Source: Brevibacillus antibioticus (GTDB taxonomy: Bacteria > Bacillota > Bacilli > Brevibacillales > Brevibacillaceae). From it: 64,000 bases of DNA. The stretch lies in contig NZ_SZNK01000001.1 in the NCBI RefSeq assembly GCF_005217615.1, positions 1,569,501 to 1,633,500 on the forward strand, read 5' to 3'. Below are positions 34,101 to 40,700 of the stretch, piece after piece. The position numbers and the translations under genes were made by a program. How positions within the stretch are numbered: the first letter of the stretch is position 1; every line of letters begins with the position of its first letter. The notes under the pieces are model-generated. The model saw nothing but the letters and a program-made list of their open reading frames with translations. It did no database searches and was not told where the DNA came from.

Positions 34101-34639
34101 TGGGGCCTGCACCGCACTACATCGCGGCGGATGCGACGGATCGACAGTCGCTGGAGCGCGCCTATGGGGAGATCAAGGCTCGCTACGGACAGGTCGACGG
34201 GATCGTACACTCCGCGATCGTGCTGGCGGACAGCAGCCTGGCCAACATGGAGGAGGAGCAGTTCCGCGCCTCGCTCGCAGCCAAGGTGGATGTCAGCGTC
34301 CGCATGGCGCAGGTGTTTGGCGAAGAACCGCTCGACTTCGTGATGATCTTCTCCTCGGTGAACGCGTTTCTCAAAGCGGCAGGCCAGAGCAACTATGTGG
34401 CTGGCTGCACCTTTACCGACGCGTTTGCGCAACGGCTCGCACGGGAATGGCCTTGTGCTGTGAAAGTGATGAACTGGGGCTACTGGGGCTCGGTCGGGGT
34501 CGTGGCATCTCCAGCCTATCAGGAACGCATGACTCAGGCGGGGATCGGCTCGATCGAGCCGCCTGAGGGCATGCAGGCGCTGGAGGTGCTGCTGGCAGGT
34601 CCGATGGATCAGATGGCACTGATGAAGATTTTGAACTAG
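19133..34639 (+). CDS. Trans-AT PKS protein 2 (5168 aa): DH-ACP / KS-DH-KR-MT-ACP-ACP / KS-DH-KR-ACP / KS-KR
   Basis: Start ATG 19133 follows the previous stop by one base, with GAGGTG upstream; earlier in-frame TTG codons lie within gene 1. Domains: DH 1-290 (His17 in HKAYGQELFP, Asp191); ACP (Ser350); KS4 ~436-850 (Cys610); an ACP-like insert ~938-1016 whose Ser is Pro974; DH (His1214); KR ~1500-1920; C-methyltransferase ~1990-2310 (ILEIGAGTGGTSAM); tandem ACPs (Ser2388, Ser2501); KS5 (Cys2766); DH (His3245); KR near 3674; ACP (Ser3980); KS6 (Cys4265); KR ~4730-5165. The protein stops right after this KR; the matching MT and ACP open the next gene. The N-terminal DH-ACP completes the split bimodule begun by KS3. 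Two alpha-methylated units are expected from this protein plus the start of the next. Confidence 0.95.
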   Translation: MEDQILIGKDHPVVKHHKAYGQELFPGFAYIDLLYQLFRERGYDFARLELLNLSIYNPLVVGQELNVLLRIQCAETEAGRWQIRVEGQEQRKGVLSPERKLHITAEMHQCDPLTFDEVLDISRIKQTAAHSVSLDSFYAQCRHQELVHTGFMLADGVVYEGENGASYIEIALGDEARRSAEGFMFHPTLIDGSGVGTGVLFDNTNEEEQRLFLPLFYEKFRAAALLGTECWTRIAKPVERKKELNFLTMEFFDTNGKKIAELLNYKGKLVRGAGLINPARKAEAAVQEKPKRKPQPRPSAPVAPPAYASGCGSAVDEASAFLRRLIAEKLGKPEDQVATDVGYYEIGLDSSMLLEVVTAIGSKLEAQLMPTLLFEYTTITELAEYLAEHHADRFGGGASGANQAEAECSEPADELYEAERELPETGSYGVPDAGEDIAIIGMSGKYPQSRDLHEFWENLLAGKDCITEVPESRWERERLEGVESPSGKPMSRWGGFIHDPDRFDPQFFRISPREAETIDPQERLFLETCWEAVEDAGYTPKTVVTPKGPNKRRNVGVFVGVMHKDYTLIQAEAVRDGLPQPLSLSYASIANRVSYFCNFHGPSMAIDTVCSSSLIAVHLALESIKRGECEVALAGGVNLSLHPNKYMTYGMMDMHSSDGYCHTFGKGGDGYVSGEGIGAVLLKPLSKAIADNDHIYAVVKGSTTNHVGAVSGITVPSPVAQADMIQACLEKTGVDPRTISYMEAHGTGTSLGDPIEIQGLVKAFRHFTPDKQYCSIGSVKSNIGHGESAAGISGLHKVALQLHHKKLVPSLHSVELNPYIDLENSPFYVQHKTEEWQRPTLIENGERVEYPRRAGLSSFGAYGSNAHVILEEYIPPLAVTRTEGQGAALVPLSAKNKERLVAYAGRLLAALNKNEEAQRQNPVRVAVQAVEPVQVQGMELRLEAVMREMLAELIHVKADALEADVEWSEYGIEPIHLAKLSERLQAEFQLEVDPKELLEQESIAATVAHVAGLEGVVRETAAAGLHLESVTPDAGALQRLNLIDLAYTLQVGREAMEERVTFVVRDLSELKQKLEAYLADPDGQAGVHRGSVKQNKETVALFNADEDSRELLNRWIAKGKHDKLADLWVKGVEIDWNRLYLQGRPQRISLPTYPFAKERYWVPEAGNSATAQVAAETAGVQSVLHPLLHQNTSDFAEQRFSSTFTGEEFFLNDHRVQGNRVLPGVAYLEMARAAVEHAAGGLVEGPSEVQLQNVAWVRPITVGEQPVQVHIGLFPEENGEVIYEIYTVGQDSEPVVHGEGRALLASVTATPTVDLASFQKQASSQMLTSAACYEAFSSMGIEYGEGHRGIQELYVGAGLVLARLSLPSALSASASRYVLHPSLLDSALQASVGFLLGARGDLSPNPILPFVLQKLEVYQACTSEMWAVLRYSEGNQAGGAVEKLDIDLCDEAGRVSVRIKGFTYRALDAKTLSGQEGKNDPLVGNLTLAPVWDVVTPERVSSFPASADHVLVVGGTSGQQRSVRLHLSNVQSLDLHPSDSISEIGDKLQRLGRFDHIFWIAPERALSSVTNEALVREQEEGVLLLFRTVKALLQAGYDSRPLGWTVLTTQAQPLHAQEQVNPTHASLHGLVGSLAKEYPRWKIRLVDLEAGAWPLVDLLQLPTDRRGRSWVYRGGEWHRQQLVLLQAAPADGTLYRQGGVYVVIGGAGRIGEAWTEYMIRRYEAQVVWIGRRQPDASIRSKLEALGRHSKAPHYVVADATDAASLQRARDEIKQRYGRIDGIIHSAMVLQDAGLDRMEEAQFRTGLSAKADVSLRVAQVFRDEPLDFVLFFSSIISFIKNANQSHYAAGCTFMDALAHQMAREMSCRVKVMNWGYWNAEEIVHSKEGELLSQVGIGFVEPKEAMEALETLLTRPIAQFGLMKTTKAVQVEGVNATETMQIGTDVLPALAEALHKRLPDQNSRVARMKADESLDKTDMEELLVRLLGAQLQAPQLQDGNAVRGFYRKWLAESVAVLERDPALKFDTPAQVLWQEWEANKPHWLTNPNLKAQVQLVEATLRALPDILTGRVPATEIMFPNSSMALVEGIYKNNQISDYFNEVLADTVVTYLQERMADDPAVSLRILEIGAGTGGTSAMVFRKLRPYQDRIVEYCYTDISRAFLLHAEREYGADNPYLAPKIFNVEAPLAGQDIEAGAYDLVIATNVLHATKNIRQTIRNAKAVLRPNGLLLLNEISQNALFTHLTFGLLEGWWLYEDAELRIPGNPGLFPEVWSKVLASEGFSGVFHPAEQAHEFGQQVVVAMSDGVVRQKQAAKKSKPVAKQATKPQAAKPQAVSIKPATVQATFAALSPESLREKSVTYLKELVSDTLKIPVHKVDETEALEEYGIDSILVVQLTNALREVFGEISSTLFFEYQTLGELTDYFVKAHKDALQKAIGFEPEPVSAEPIAVVQPASVAQAPVTKKRLRENVIAYLQNVIGDTLKIPSDQIDPSESLEEYGIDSILVVQLTNALREGIGEDLNSTLFFEYQTLDSLADHLVDTQREALVAKLGLAGQTEVQQTPRTEASVPAQAAQTRTNLTFRTSSKRYLQRQEEAPVARDVRAEEPPMRLHDIAIVGLAGRYPGADDVNSFWNNLKKGHSSVGEIPQERWNWQDYFDSEKGKAGTMYTRWGAFLKDIDKFDPLFFQISPAEAEKMDPQERLFLETVYASIEDAGYTPGTLAESGKVGVFAGIMNAFYPTGANFWSLANRVSYLFNFQGPSINVDTACSSSLTAIHLALESLYSGTSDCAIAGGVNLISDPAHYLRLSAMTMLSATDACKAFGDGADGFVDGEGVGAILLKPLHKAIADGDHIYGVIKGSMVNAGGKTNGYTVPNPNAQSRVIADALQRAGVHPRTVSYLEAHGTGTSLGDPIEITGLTKAFEKGTEDKQFCAIGSAKSNIGHCESASGIAGVTKVLLQMMHGQIAPTLHAKTLNPNINFGKTPFVVQQELGEWPRPVLELDGVRREYPRIAGISSFGAGGSNAHLVIEEYIPSGARQTKGTAPEQPVIVVLSAKNEERLQEKSRQLLSFVAEGRITDADLVDAAYTLQVGREKMEERMALVVRSLQELTDRLEAYVQGQENIAGLYRGQVRRGKDKPSLGHLVSEASDWMQNRQHDKLAEFWVLGGSIDWNELYQTLPQRISLPTYPFAKEHYWMSKEEGTEGSGRRSSHAMNTALHPLLHRNTSDLTEQRFTSTFTGEEFFLADHVVQGQRMLPGVAYLEMAREAVELAAASLKDGRDGLRLKHVIWASPLLLGEQPLDVHLSLFPEADGEIGFEVYREEEAGQEPVIHSQGRAVWKSFEAMPSLDLKTLQSQCSRKTLDASAFYSMFESLGIDHGLAHRGVERVHLDTDRALARLVLPASVEQESSFVLHPSLMDSALQVTLALLSDGADIKSPALPFALEEVDILGSCTDEMWVLVRRSTGNRPGDKVQKFDLDLCAAEGDVRVRIKGYSARQLDDGRGREGTLMLLPNWTEQPVGEPAQQPSYSQRLVLLCDMEADVHDARCITLRSETSDPAARYEAHATQAFREIKALLQQKIKGQVLVQIVVGTEPEHRLSAGLSALLRTASQENPNLIGQLIELERTSDATEVAARLQENLARLEDHHVRYQDGKRWVAGWSEATVSRQEVHIPWKDGGTYLITGGAGGLGLIVAREIVQQVSGTTLYLTGRSALGAVQQTAMQELQATGARIEYKRVDVTDRAQVARLFDAIRADSGKLDGIVHSAGVIRDNFMLKKTEAELAEVLAPKVAGLVNLDQASGDMPLDFFVTFSSIAGVLGNPGQADYSMANAFLDAYAQYRNGQVAAKQRQGRTLSINWPLWQDGGMRLDAETERTLQEQLGMTAMSTLSGVQALYQSLAVEQDQVVVFHGDIRQLRASLLEQQQETAVPNASASVLSTSSVSEEILRDKSILFFKKLLSTVLKMPTARIEADAPLEDYGIDSIMVMQMTNQLEKTFGSLPKTLFFEYQNIEDLTGYFIDSYPEPMKKLLGVEVPTNQTAPAAANPVAAAEPITEREAPVLSKRGRGRFVQAPSKVRANVPTVEATSDAKPLDIAIIGVSGRYPEAQNLREFWKNLRDGRDSITEIPADRWDHSPYYDADKRKPGKTNSKWGGFLQDVDKFDPLFFNISPRDAEFMDPQERLFLQTVYEAMEDAGYTRDALAKHRAYGLDGNVGVFVGVMYEEYQLYGAQQTLLGKPMALAGNPSSIANRVSYFLNLHGPSLAVDTMCSSSLTAIHLACQSLLHGGCEVAFAGGVNVSVHPNKYLLLGQNNFASSKGRCESFGEGGDGYVPGEGVGAVLLKPLAKALEDGDQIYGVLKATAINHGGKTNGYTVPNPNAQASVVSRAFKEAGIDPGTLSYVEAHGTGTSLGDPIEITGLTKVFQESRVGRHKCAIGSVKSNIGHSESAAGIAGLTKVLLQMKHRQLVPSLHSAVLNPHIDFDRTPFVVQQELAEWKRPVIDGREVPRRATVSSFGAGGSNACLLLEEYVPEAEVHVHRKVTAENPAVVVLSAKEEPLLIEQVRHLLTVLQEEAFTEADLVDLAYTLQVGREAMEERLALTASSVGELVEKLAGFLNGEDGIDGLYRGQLKGNKETLSLFAADEDLQAAIEAWVSKRKYAKLLDLWVKGLAFDWSRLYEGNRPRRISLPTYPFANQRCWVEPLMDNPGVASFAPQTSSAESNLLHDEQGEVVSLVPVWDAVPLERGPLHPSPLDQIAIVGGTPEQQQVIRQYLPNARELDIKPGESVEAIVSKLQARGALDHIFWIAPDRSSDGLELEAVIAGQHEGVLLAFRLIKAVLDLGYGARSLGWTVLTTQTQALHREEEVNPVHAGLHGLIGSMAKEYPNWNIRLVDLDAEEAWPLPDLFTIPADPQGDAWVYRGRQWHRQQLAELSCPQPDQMIYKPGGVYVVIGGAGGIGEVWSEYMIRTYAAQIVWIGRRSQDAAIEAKRIALSKLGPAPHYIAADATDRQSLERAYGEIKARYGQVDGIVHSAIVLADSSLANMEEEQFRASLAAKVDVSVRMAQVFGEEPLDFVMIFSSVNAFLKAAGQSNYVAGCTFTDAFAQRLAREWPCAVKVMNWGYWGSVGVVASPAYQERMTQAGIGSIEPPEGMQALEVLLAGPMDQMALMKILN
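21944..22180 (+). other. ACP-like domain without phosphopantetheine serine, inserted in the KS4-DH linker
   Basis: Residues about 938-1016 of PKS 2. It has the ACP helix pattern (LAELIHVKADALEADVEW, then EYGIEPIHLAKLSERL), but the GxDS serine is Pro974. It interrupts the conserved post-KS linker between LLAALNKNEE and LIDLAYTLQVGRE, which is continuous in the other KS domains here. Confidence 0.7.
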
Positions 34640-34642
34640 ATG

Positions 34643-34686
34643 AAAAGCGCTCCTTTTCCTGTCCAGGAAGGGGGGCGCTTTTTTTT
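34643..34686 (+). terminator. Very strong intrinsic terminator between PKS 2 and PKS 3
   Basis: An 18-bp stem (34643-34660 with 34665-34682, including G-T pairs), GTCC loop, then T to 34686. It begins three bases after the PKS 2 stop and lies between two halves of one PKS module. Confidence 0.93.
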
Positions 34687-34733
34687 ATGCAAAAGATAGG
34701 AAAGCAAATCACCTGACTTGAGGGGGCAAGATC

Positions 34734-37700
34734 ATGAACCGGTATCTAGAGACAAGAGCAGGAGACATCATCACCGTCTATCCGCAGAAGCATCCCTCCA
34801 TTGTGAAACAGATCCGCAAGGAGTTTGTGTCTGATGACGCCACCCTCCTTCGCGTATGGGCAGAAGGCAGCCGTGATCGCGAGGAACTGGATGAACTCCT
34901 CTGTCGTCTGCTCGGGGCGCACCTGCGCGAACTGGGACTGCATCCGTCCAAGAACCCGGCTCGCGGATTGACCGACTTATATAACAAGTGGTCCGAAGAA
35001 AGCCTCGCCCTCTTGACCCGTTATGGCCATCTCAGCTTCGACGCGTCGTCGGAAACGCTCTGGCAGGAGTGGGAGGCGAGAAAGTCGCGCTGGCTGGAAA
35101 AAGCGGAACTCAAGGCGCAGGTCGTGCTGGTCGAGACGACGATGCGTGCACTGCCGGACATTCTGACGGGCAAGCGGGCGGCGACGGACATCCTGTTCCC
35201 TGATGCCTCGATGAAGCTGGTGGAAGGTGTGTATAAAAACAACGTGATCTCCGACGGCTTCAACGAAGTGCTGGCCGACACGGTGGTTCTCTACCTGCAG
35301 GAGCGTTTGAAAAACGAGCCGGCGGCGCGCATCCGCATCTTGGAGATTGGAGCAGGAACCGGCGGGACGAGCGCGATGGTGTTTGACAAGCTACAACCTT
35401 ATCAGCAGCACGTCGAAGAATATTGCTACACGGACATCTCCAAGGCGTTTTTGCTCCATGCCGAACGGGAGTATGCTCCGAAGGCTCCCTATCTGACCTA
35501 TCGAGTGTTCAATGTGGAGGGGCCGATCGCTGGGCAGGGACTGGACGCGGGGGCGTATGACCTCGTGTTGGCGACCAACTGCCTACATGCCACCAAGAAC
35601 ATTCGCCAGACCTTACGCAATGCCAAGGCTGTTTTAGCAAAAAACGGTCTGTTGCTGCTCAATGAGATGAGCCGCAATTCGGTGTTCACGCACCTGACCT
35701 TTGGCCTGCTCGATGGATGGTGGCGGTATGAGGATGCGGAGCTGCGCATGCCGGGTTGCCCGGGCTTGTCTCCGGAGGCCTGGTCCTCGGTGCTGAAAGC
35801 GGAAGGACTCCGTGCGGTCGATCATCTAACGCAAAAGGCGCACGATCTCGGCCAGCAGATCATCGTGGCGGAAAGCGACGGGGTGGTGCGACAGAAACAG
35901 GGGAAAGGGCCGACGGTGGTCTCCACCACAGCGAAGTCGCCGAAAACGGAGATCCCCGTTGTGTCGAGAGAAGCGGGCGAGGCTCCGGCCTCCGAGGTGA
36001 CGGAAGCGCGGATCGAGGAGCGGGTGAAGGAGGCGATTAAGGACCAGCTCGTCTCCTCGTTAAAAGTGGATCGGGAACGGATTGATTCCGACAAGTCGTT
36101 TGCCGACTACGGTCTGGATTCGATCACGGGTGTTCATCTGGTGCAGGCGCTGAACGACAAGCTGCCGGTCGGGTTGAAGACGACGAACCTGTTCGATTAC
36201 AGCTCGGTCAACCAACTCGCTTCCTACATGCTCCGGCAATACAAAGAAGCGCTTGCTACAGCGTTCGCTCCCGCCAAGCCTCAAACATCGGCGACGACCT
36301 CAGCGACTGTAATCGCAAATGACCCTGCAAGTGCAAATACAATTACATCGGCAGCAACATTGGTGCAAACGGCAAGCGCTCAAGCTGACGTTCAGCAAGG
36401 CGCTCGAGAAAGTGCTCGAGAAGGCGGTCGAGACGATGCGGGGAAAAAGATCTCCGAACAAGGCGGAGATCTTGATGTGATTGCGATCATCGGCATGAGC
36501 GGGCGTTTTCCGAAGTCGGGGGACTTGGGCGAGCTGTGGGAGCATCTGGCGAACGGAGACGATCTCGTTGGCCCGGTGACGCGATGGGATCTTCGCTCTT
36601 ATCATGCGGAGGGAGCACGCTTTTGCAACGAAGGCGGCTTCCTCGATGACATCGACCGCTTCGATCCGCTGTTCTTCCACATCTCGGGTGTTGAAGCGGC
36701 GTACATGGACCCACAGCAGCGCATTTTCCTCGAAGAGTCTTGGAAAGCGCTCGAAGTGGCCGGTTATGCCGGCGACGCGATCAAAGGAGCCTCCTGCGGG
36801 GTGTATGTCGGGATCAACGGAGGCGACTACCAGCAGTCGATGGTTGAACAGGCACCGGCACAAGCGATGTGGGGCAACGCCGCCTCTGTGATTCCGGCGC
36901 GCATCTCGTATTTCCTAGACCTTCAAGGCCCAGCGGTCACGGTCGACACGGCTTGTTCGAGTTCGCTCGTCTCCATCCACTTAGCTTGCCAAGGGTTGCG
37001 GTCGAAGGAGACGAACATGGCGCTGGCCGGCGGCGTTTTCATCCAGAGCACGCCTCGTTTCTACTTGACGGCAGAGCGTGCGAGCATGCTCTCAGCGACA
37101 GGGCGCTGTCACACGTTCGATGACCAGGCGAACGGATTCGTGCCGGGAGAAGGCGTGGGGGTCGTCGTCCTCAAACGACTGAAAGACGCGCTCGCCGACC
37201 GAGATCATATCTATGGCGTGATTCGAGGCTCAGCGCTCAACCAGGACGGCACGACGAACGGAATAACTGCTCCCAGCGCCAATTCGCAAGAGCGTCTGGA
37301 GCGCGAAGTCTATGAGACGCATGGGATCAACCCGGAGCAGATTCAACTGGTCGAAGCGCACGGCACCGGAACGAAGCTCGGCGATCCGATCGAGTTCGAC
37401 GCCTTGACCCGCGCCTTCCGCGCCTACACGGATCGCAAGGAATACTGCGCGATCGGTTCGATCAAAACGAACATCGGACACGCAGCAGCGGCGGCCGGGG
37501 TCGCCGGGGTGCTCAAGATCCTGCTCGCGCTTGAACACAAGCAACTGCCGCCCTCGCTTCATTTTGATGCGTGGAATGCAAACATCGAGCATCAAGGCAG
37601 CCCGTTCTATGTGAACACCAAGCTGCGGGACTGGAGCATCGAGCCGGGGAGCAAGCGCCGCGCAGCGATCAGCGCCTTCGGGTTCAGCGGCACCAACGCG

Positions 37701-40700
37701 CATATGGTGATCGAGGAAGCACCGCAGACCGTTCGGACGCCGATTGACAGAGCTGGGCATCTGATCGTGCTGTCCGCTCGCACCGCCGAACAGCTTCGCA
37801 AGCAGGTGCAGAATCTGATCGCCTGCTGCGAGCAGGAACCGAATGCGGACTGCGGCAACATCAGCTACACCTTGCTCGTCGGGCGCAGGCATCTGCCTCA
37901 CCGCTTGGCCTGCGTGGTGCGCGATGTGCCGGAACTGGTCAAGTCGCTGCAAAAATGGCTGGAGACGGGAAATGTCGCCGGTGTGCATCACGGCGAATTG
38001 CTTGAGAACGAACTTCGGGAACAGCCATCGCTCAAACGCTACGGCAACCAGTGCATCGAAAACAGTCGCCATGCTGCCCAAGGGGCAGACCTGCTCGAAC
38101 AGCTCGCGGCCGTGGCCGATCTGTATGCACAAGGCTATGCGCTGGAGTACGGACGCCTGTTTGAAGGGCTGCCCTATGCGCGTATCCCGCTGTCGACATA
38201 TCCGTTTGCCAAGGAGCGGTATTGGAAGCCGGAGGATTCGGCGCACTCTGTCGCGAAGGTGGGCGGCACGAACTCCCGCACGCTACATCCGTTGCTGCAC
38301 GAAAACATTTCGGTGCTAGAAGAGCAGCGCTATGCGTCTGTTTTTACAGGAAAAGAGTTCTTCCTTGCCGATCATGTGATCAACGGACAGCGGATTCTGC
38401 CGGGCGTGGCCCATCTCGAAATGGTCCGTGCAGCTCTTGAGCTGGCGGCAGGAGCGAGCGAAGAAGGCAGCCCATGGCGCTTGCAGCATGTGGGCTTCGC
38501 AAGCCCGATCCTCGCAGGGAACGAGCCCGTTGAGGTTCAGGTCGGGCTGCGGCAGGAAGAGGCCGAAGTGATTTCTTTTGAAGTCAGAGACGGGCGGGGA
38601 GCTGTCGTACACAGCCAAGGCCGGGCGAGACGCTTGGGTAAGGCAGATGCACCTGTCGTCGATCTCGCCACTCTGCAGACGGCCTGCTCGCAGAACCGAA
38701 TCAGCGCTTCCGAGCTGTACGAGCTCTTCCGCCAAGCCGGGCTGGACTACGGGCCGGCTCACCAAGGGATCGAGATCCTGTCGATCGGAACGGGGCAGGT
38801 GCTGGCGAAGTTGTCGCTGCCCGATTGCGTGGCTGACACAGAGAGCCGCTACGTTCTGCACCCGAGCCTCATGGACGCGGCGCTGCAGGCCGCGATCGGC
38901 CTGATGCTCGGCACTGCGTCATTCAAACCGCTTGTGCCCTTCGCGTTGGAGGAAGTCGAGATCTACGGCCCGTGCACACCCTCAATGTGGGCCGTGGTGC
39001 GCCGCAGCGAAGGCAGCACAGGAGAAGACAAGGTGCAAAAGTTCGATGTGGACGCGTGTGACGAAAATGGTCAGGTGCGCGTGCGCTTGAAAGGTTACAG
39101 CTCGCGCATGCTGGAAGAGGGAGCAGGGGGGCGCACGCAGGGAACGCACTTGCTGCAGCCGAGCTGGAAGCAGCAGGTCATCGCGCAGAAGACGGCCCTT
39201 CGTGCCCTGTCGCAGCATTTGGTGCTGCTCTGCGAGCTAACGGCACCTCTCGTGCTCGGCGGACAGGTCGTGGTGCTGCAGTCGGATCGTCAGGACATCG
39301 CCGAGCGCTACCAAGCGTATGCGGTGCGCGTGTTCGAAGAGATTCAGACCCTTCTGCGCAGCAGGCCACAGGGCAAGGCGCTGGTGCAAGTCGTGGTGCC
39401 TGCCGACGGAGAAGGTCAGGTCTTCAGTGGCCTTGCCGGACTGCTTCGCACCGCTCGCCGCGAGAACCCGAACCTGATCGCGCAGTTGATCGAGGTCGAG
39501 GACACGGCAGGATTGGAACACAAGCTTTTGGAAAATCGCCATTCCCTGCAAGATGACCGCATCCGCTACCGATACGGGCAGCGCTGGGTCGCTTCTTGGG
39601 ATGTGGCGGAAGTCTCGCAGCAGGCGTTCCACACCCCGTGGCGAGATGGCGGCGTCTACCTTCTGACTGGCGGTGCGGGAGGACTCGGCCTGATTTTTGC
39701 CAAAGAGATCGCAAGCCAAGTCAAGGCTCCGCGACTCATCCTCACCGGCCGCTCCCCCTTAGGCCTACAGCTGCAAGCGGCTCTGCAGGAGTTGAAGGAC
39801 CTCGGCGCACACATCGAGTACCAACAGGTCGATGTGACGCGGGAAGAGGCGGTCGCTGGACTGTTTGAAGGGATCCGGGCACGCTATGGCACCCTCCAAG
39901 GCATCCTGCACGGAGCGGGCGTGATCCGCGACAACTTCATCATCCGCAAGACCGGGCAGCAGATGCAGGAGGTGCTGGCTCCCAAAGTGAGCGGATTGGT
40001 CCACCTCGACCGTTCGAGCATCGGGCTGCCGCTGGACTTCTTCGTGCTGTTCTCCGCTGTGGCTGGCTGCCTAGGAAATCCGGGGCAGGCCGATTATGCG
40101 GCGGCCAACGGATTCTTGGATGCTTATGCTGCCGAGCGCAATCGTCTGGTCGCTCGCGGGCAACGCCAAGGCCGCACGCTTGCGATCGACTGGCCGCTCT
40201 GGCAAGACGGCGGAATGCAGGTGGATGCAGAGACGGAGCAATGGATGAGAGAGCATACAGGGATGATCCCGCTGGAGAGCCGGAACGGGATTCGTGCTCT
40301 CTATCAGGGCTTGTCCATCGGGTGCGATCAGGTGATGGTGGTGCAAGGCGACCTCGCCCGGATCACGGAGAAGCTGCACCCGCTGTTCCCTGACCCTGCT
40401 GTCCGCCCGGTTCACAGCGTGGTTGACCATGTGCAAGCGAGAGTGCTGCAGATCGCCTCGGACTTGCTGCAGGTCAGGTCTGATGAACTGGATGCTGAGG
40501 CTGAGTGGCTAGACTACGGGATCGATGCGTTTCTGATGAATGAGCTGGCCGATCGTCTCAACGAGGAGTTCGGCCAGGATCTGACGCCTGGCACCTTCTC
40601 GGAACTGCCGACGATCCAGCAGGTGATCGACCTGCTGACAGGCGAGACCGACAAGCAGGTTCCCGCAGCTCCGATCCCGACTGCCAAGGAAGAGGCGGTT

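Noticed and set aside
34640..34733. Frameshift or assembly break between PKS 2 and PKS 3
   Set aside because: The gap contains a complete terminator and a good ribosome site before a clean ATG, so it reads as a natural gene boundary, although resequencing is listed as a check.
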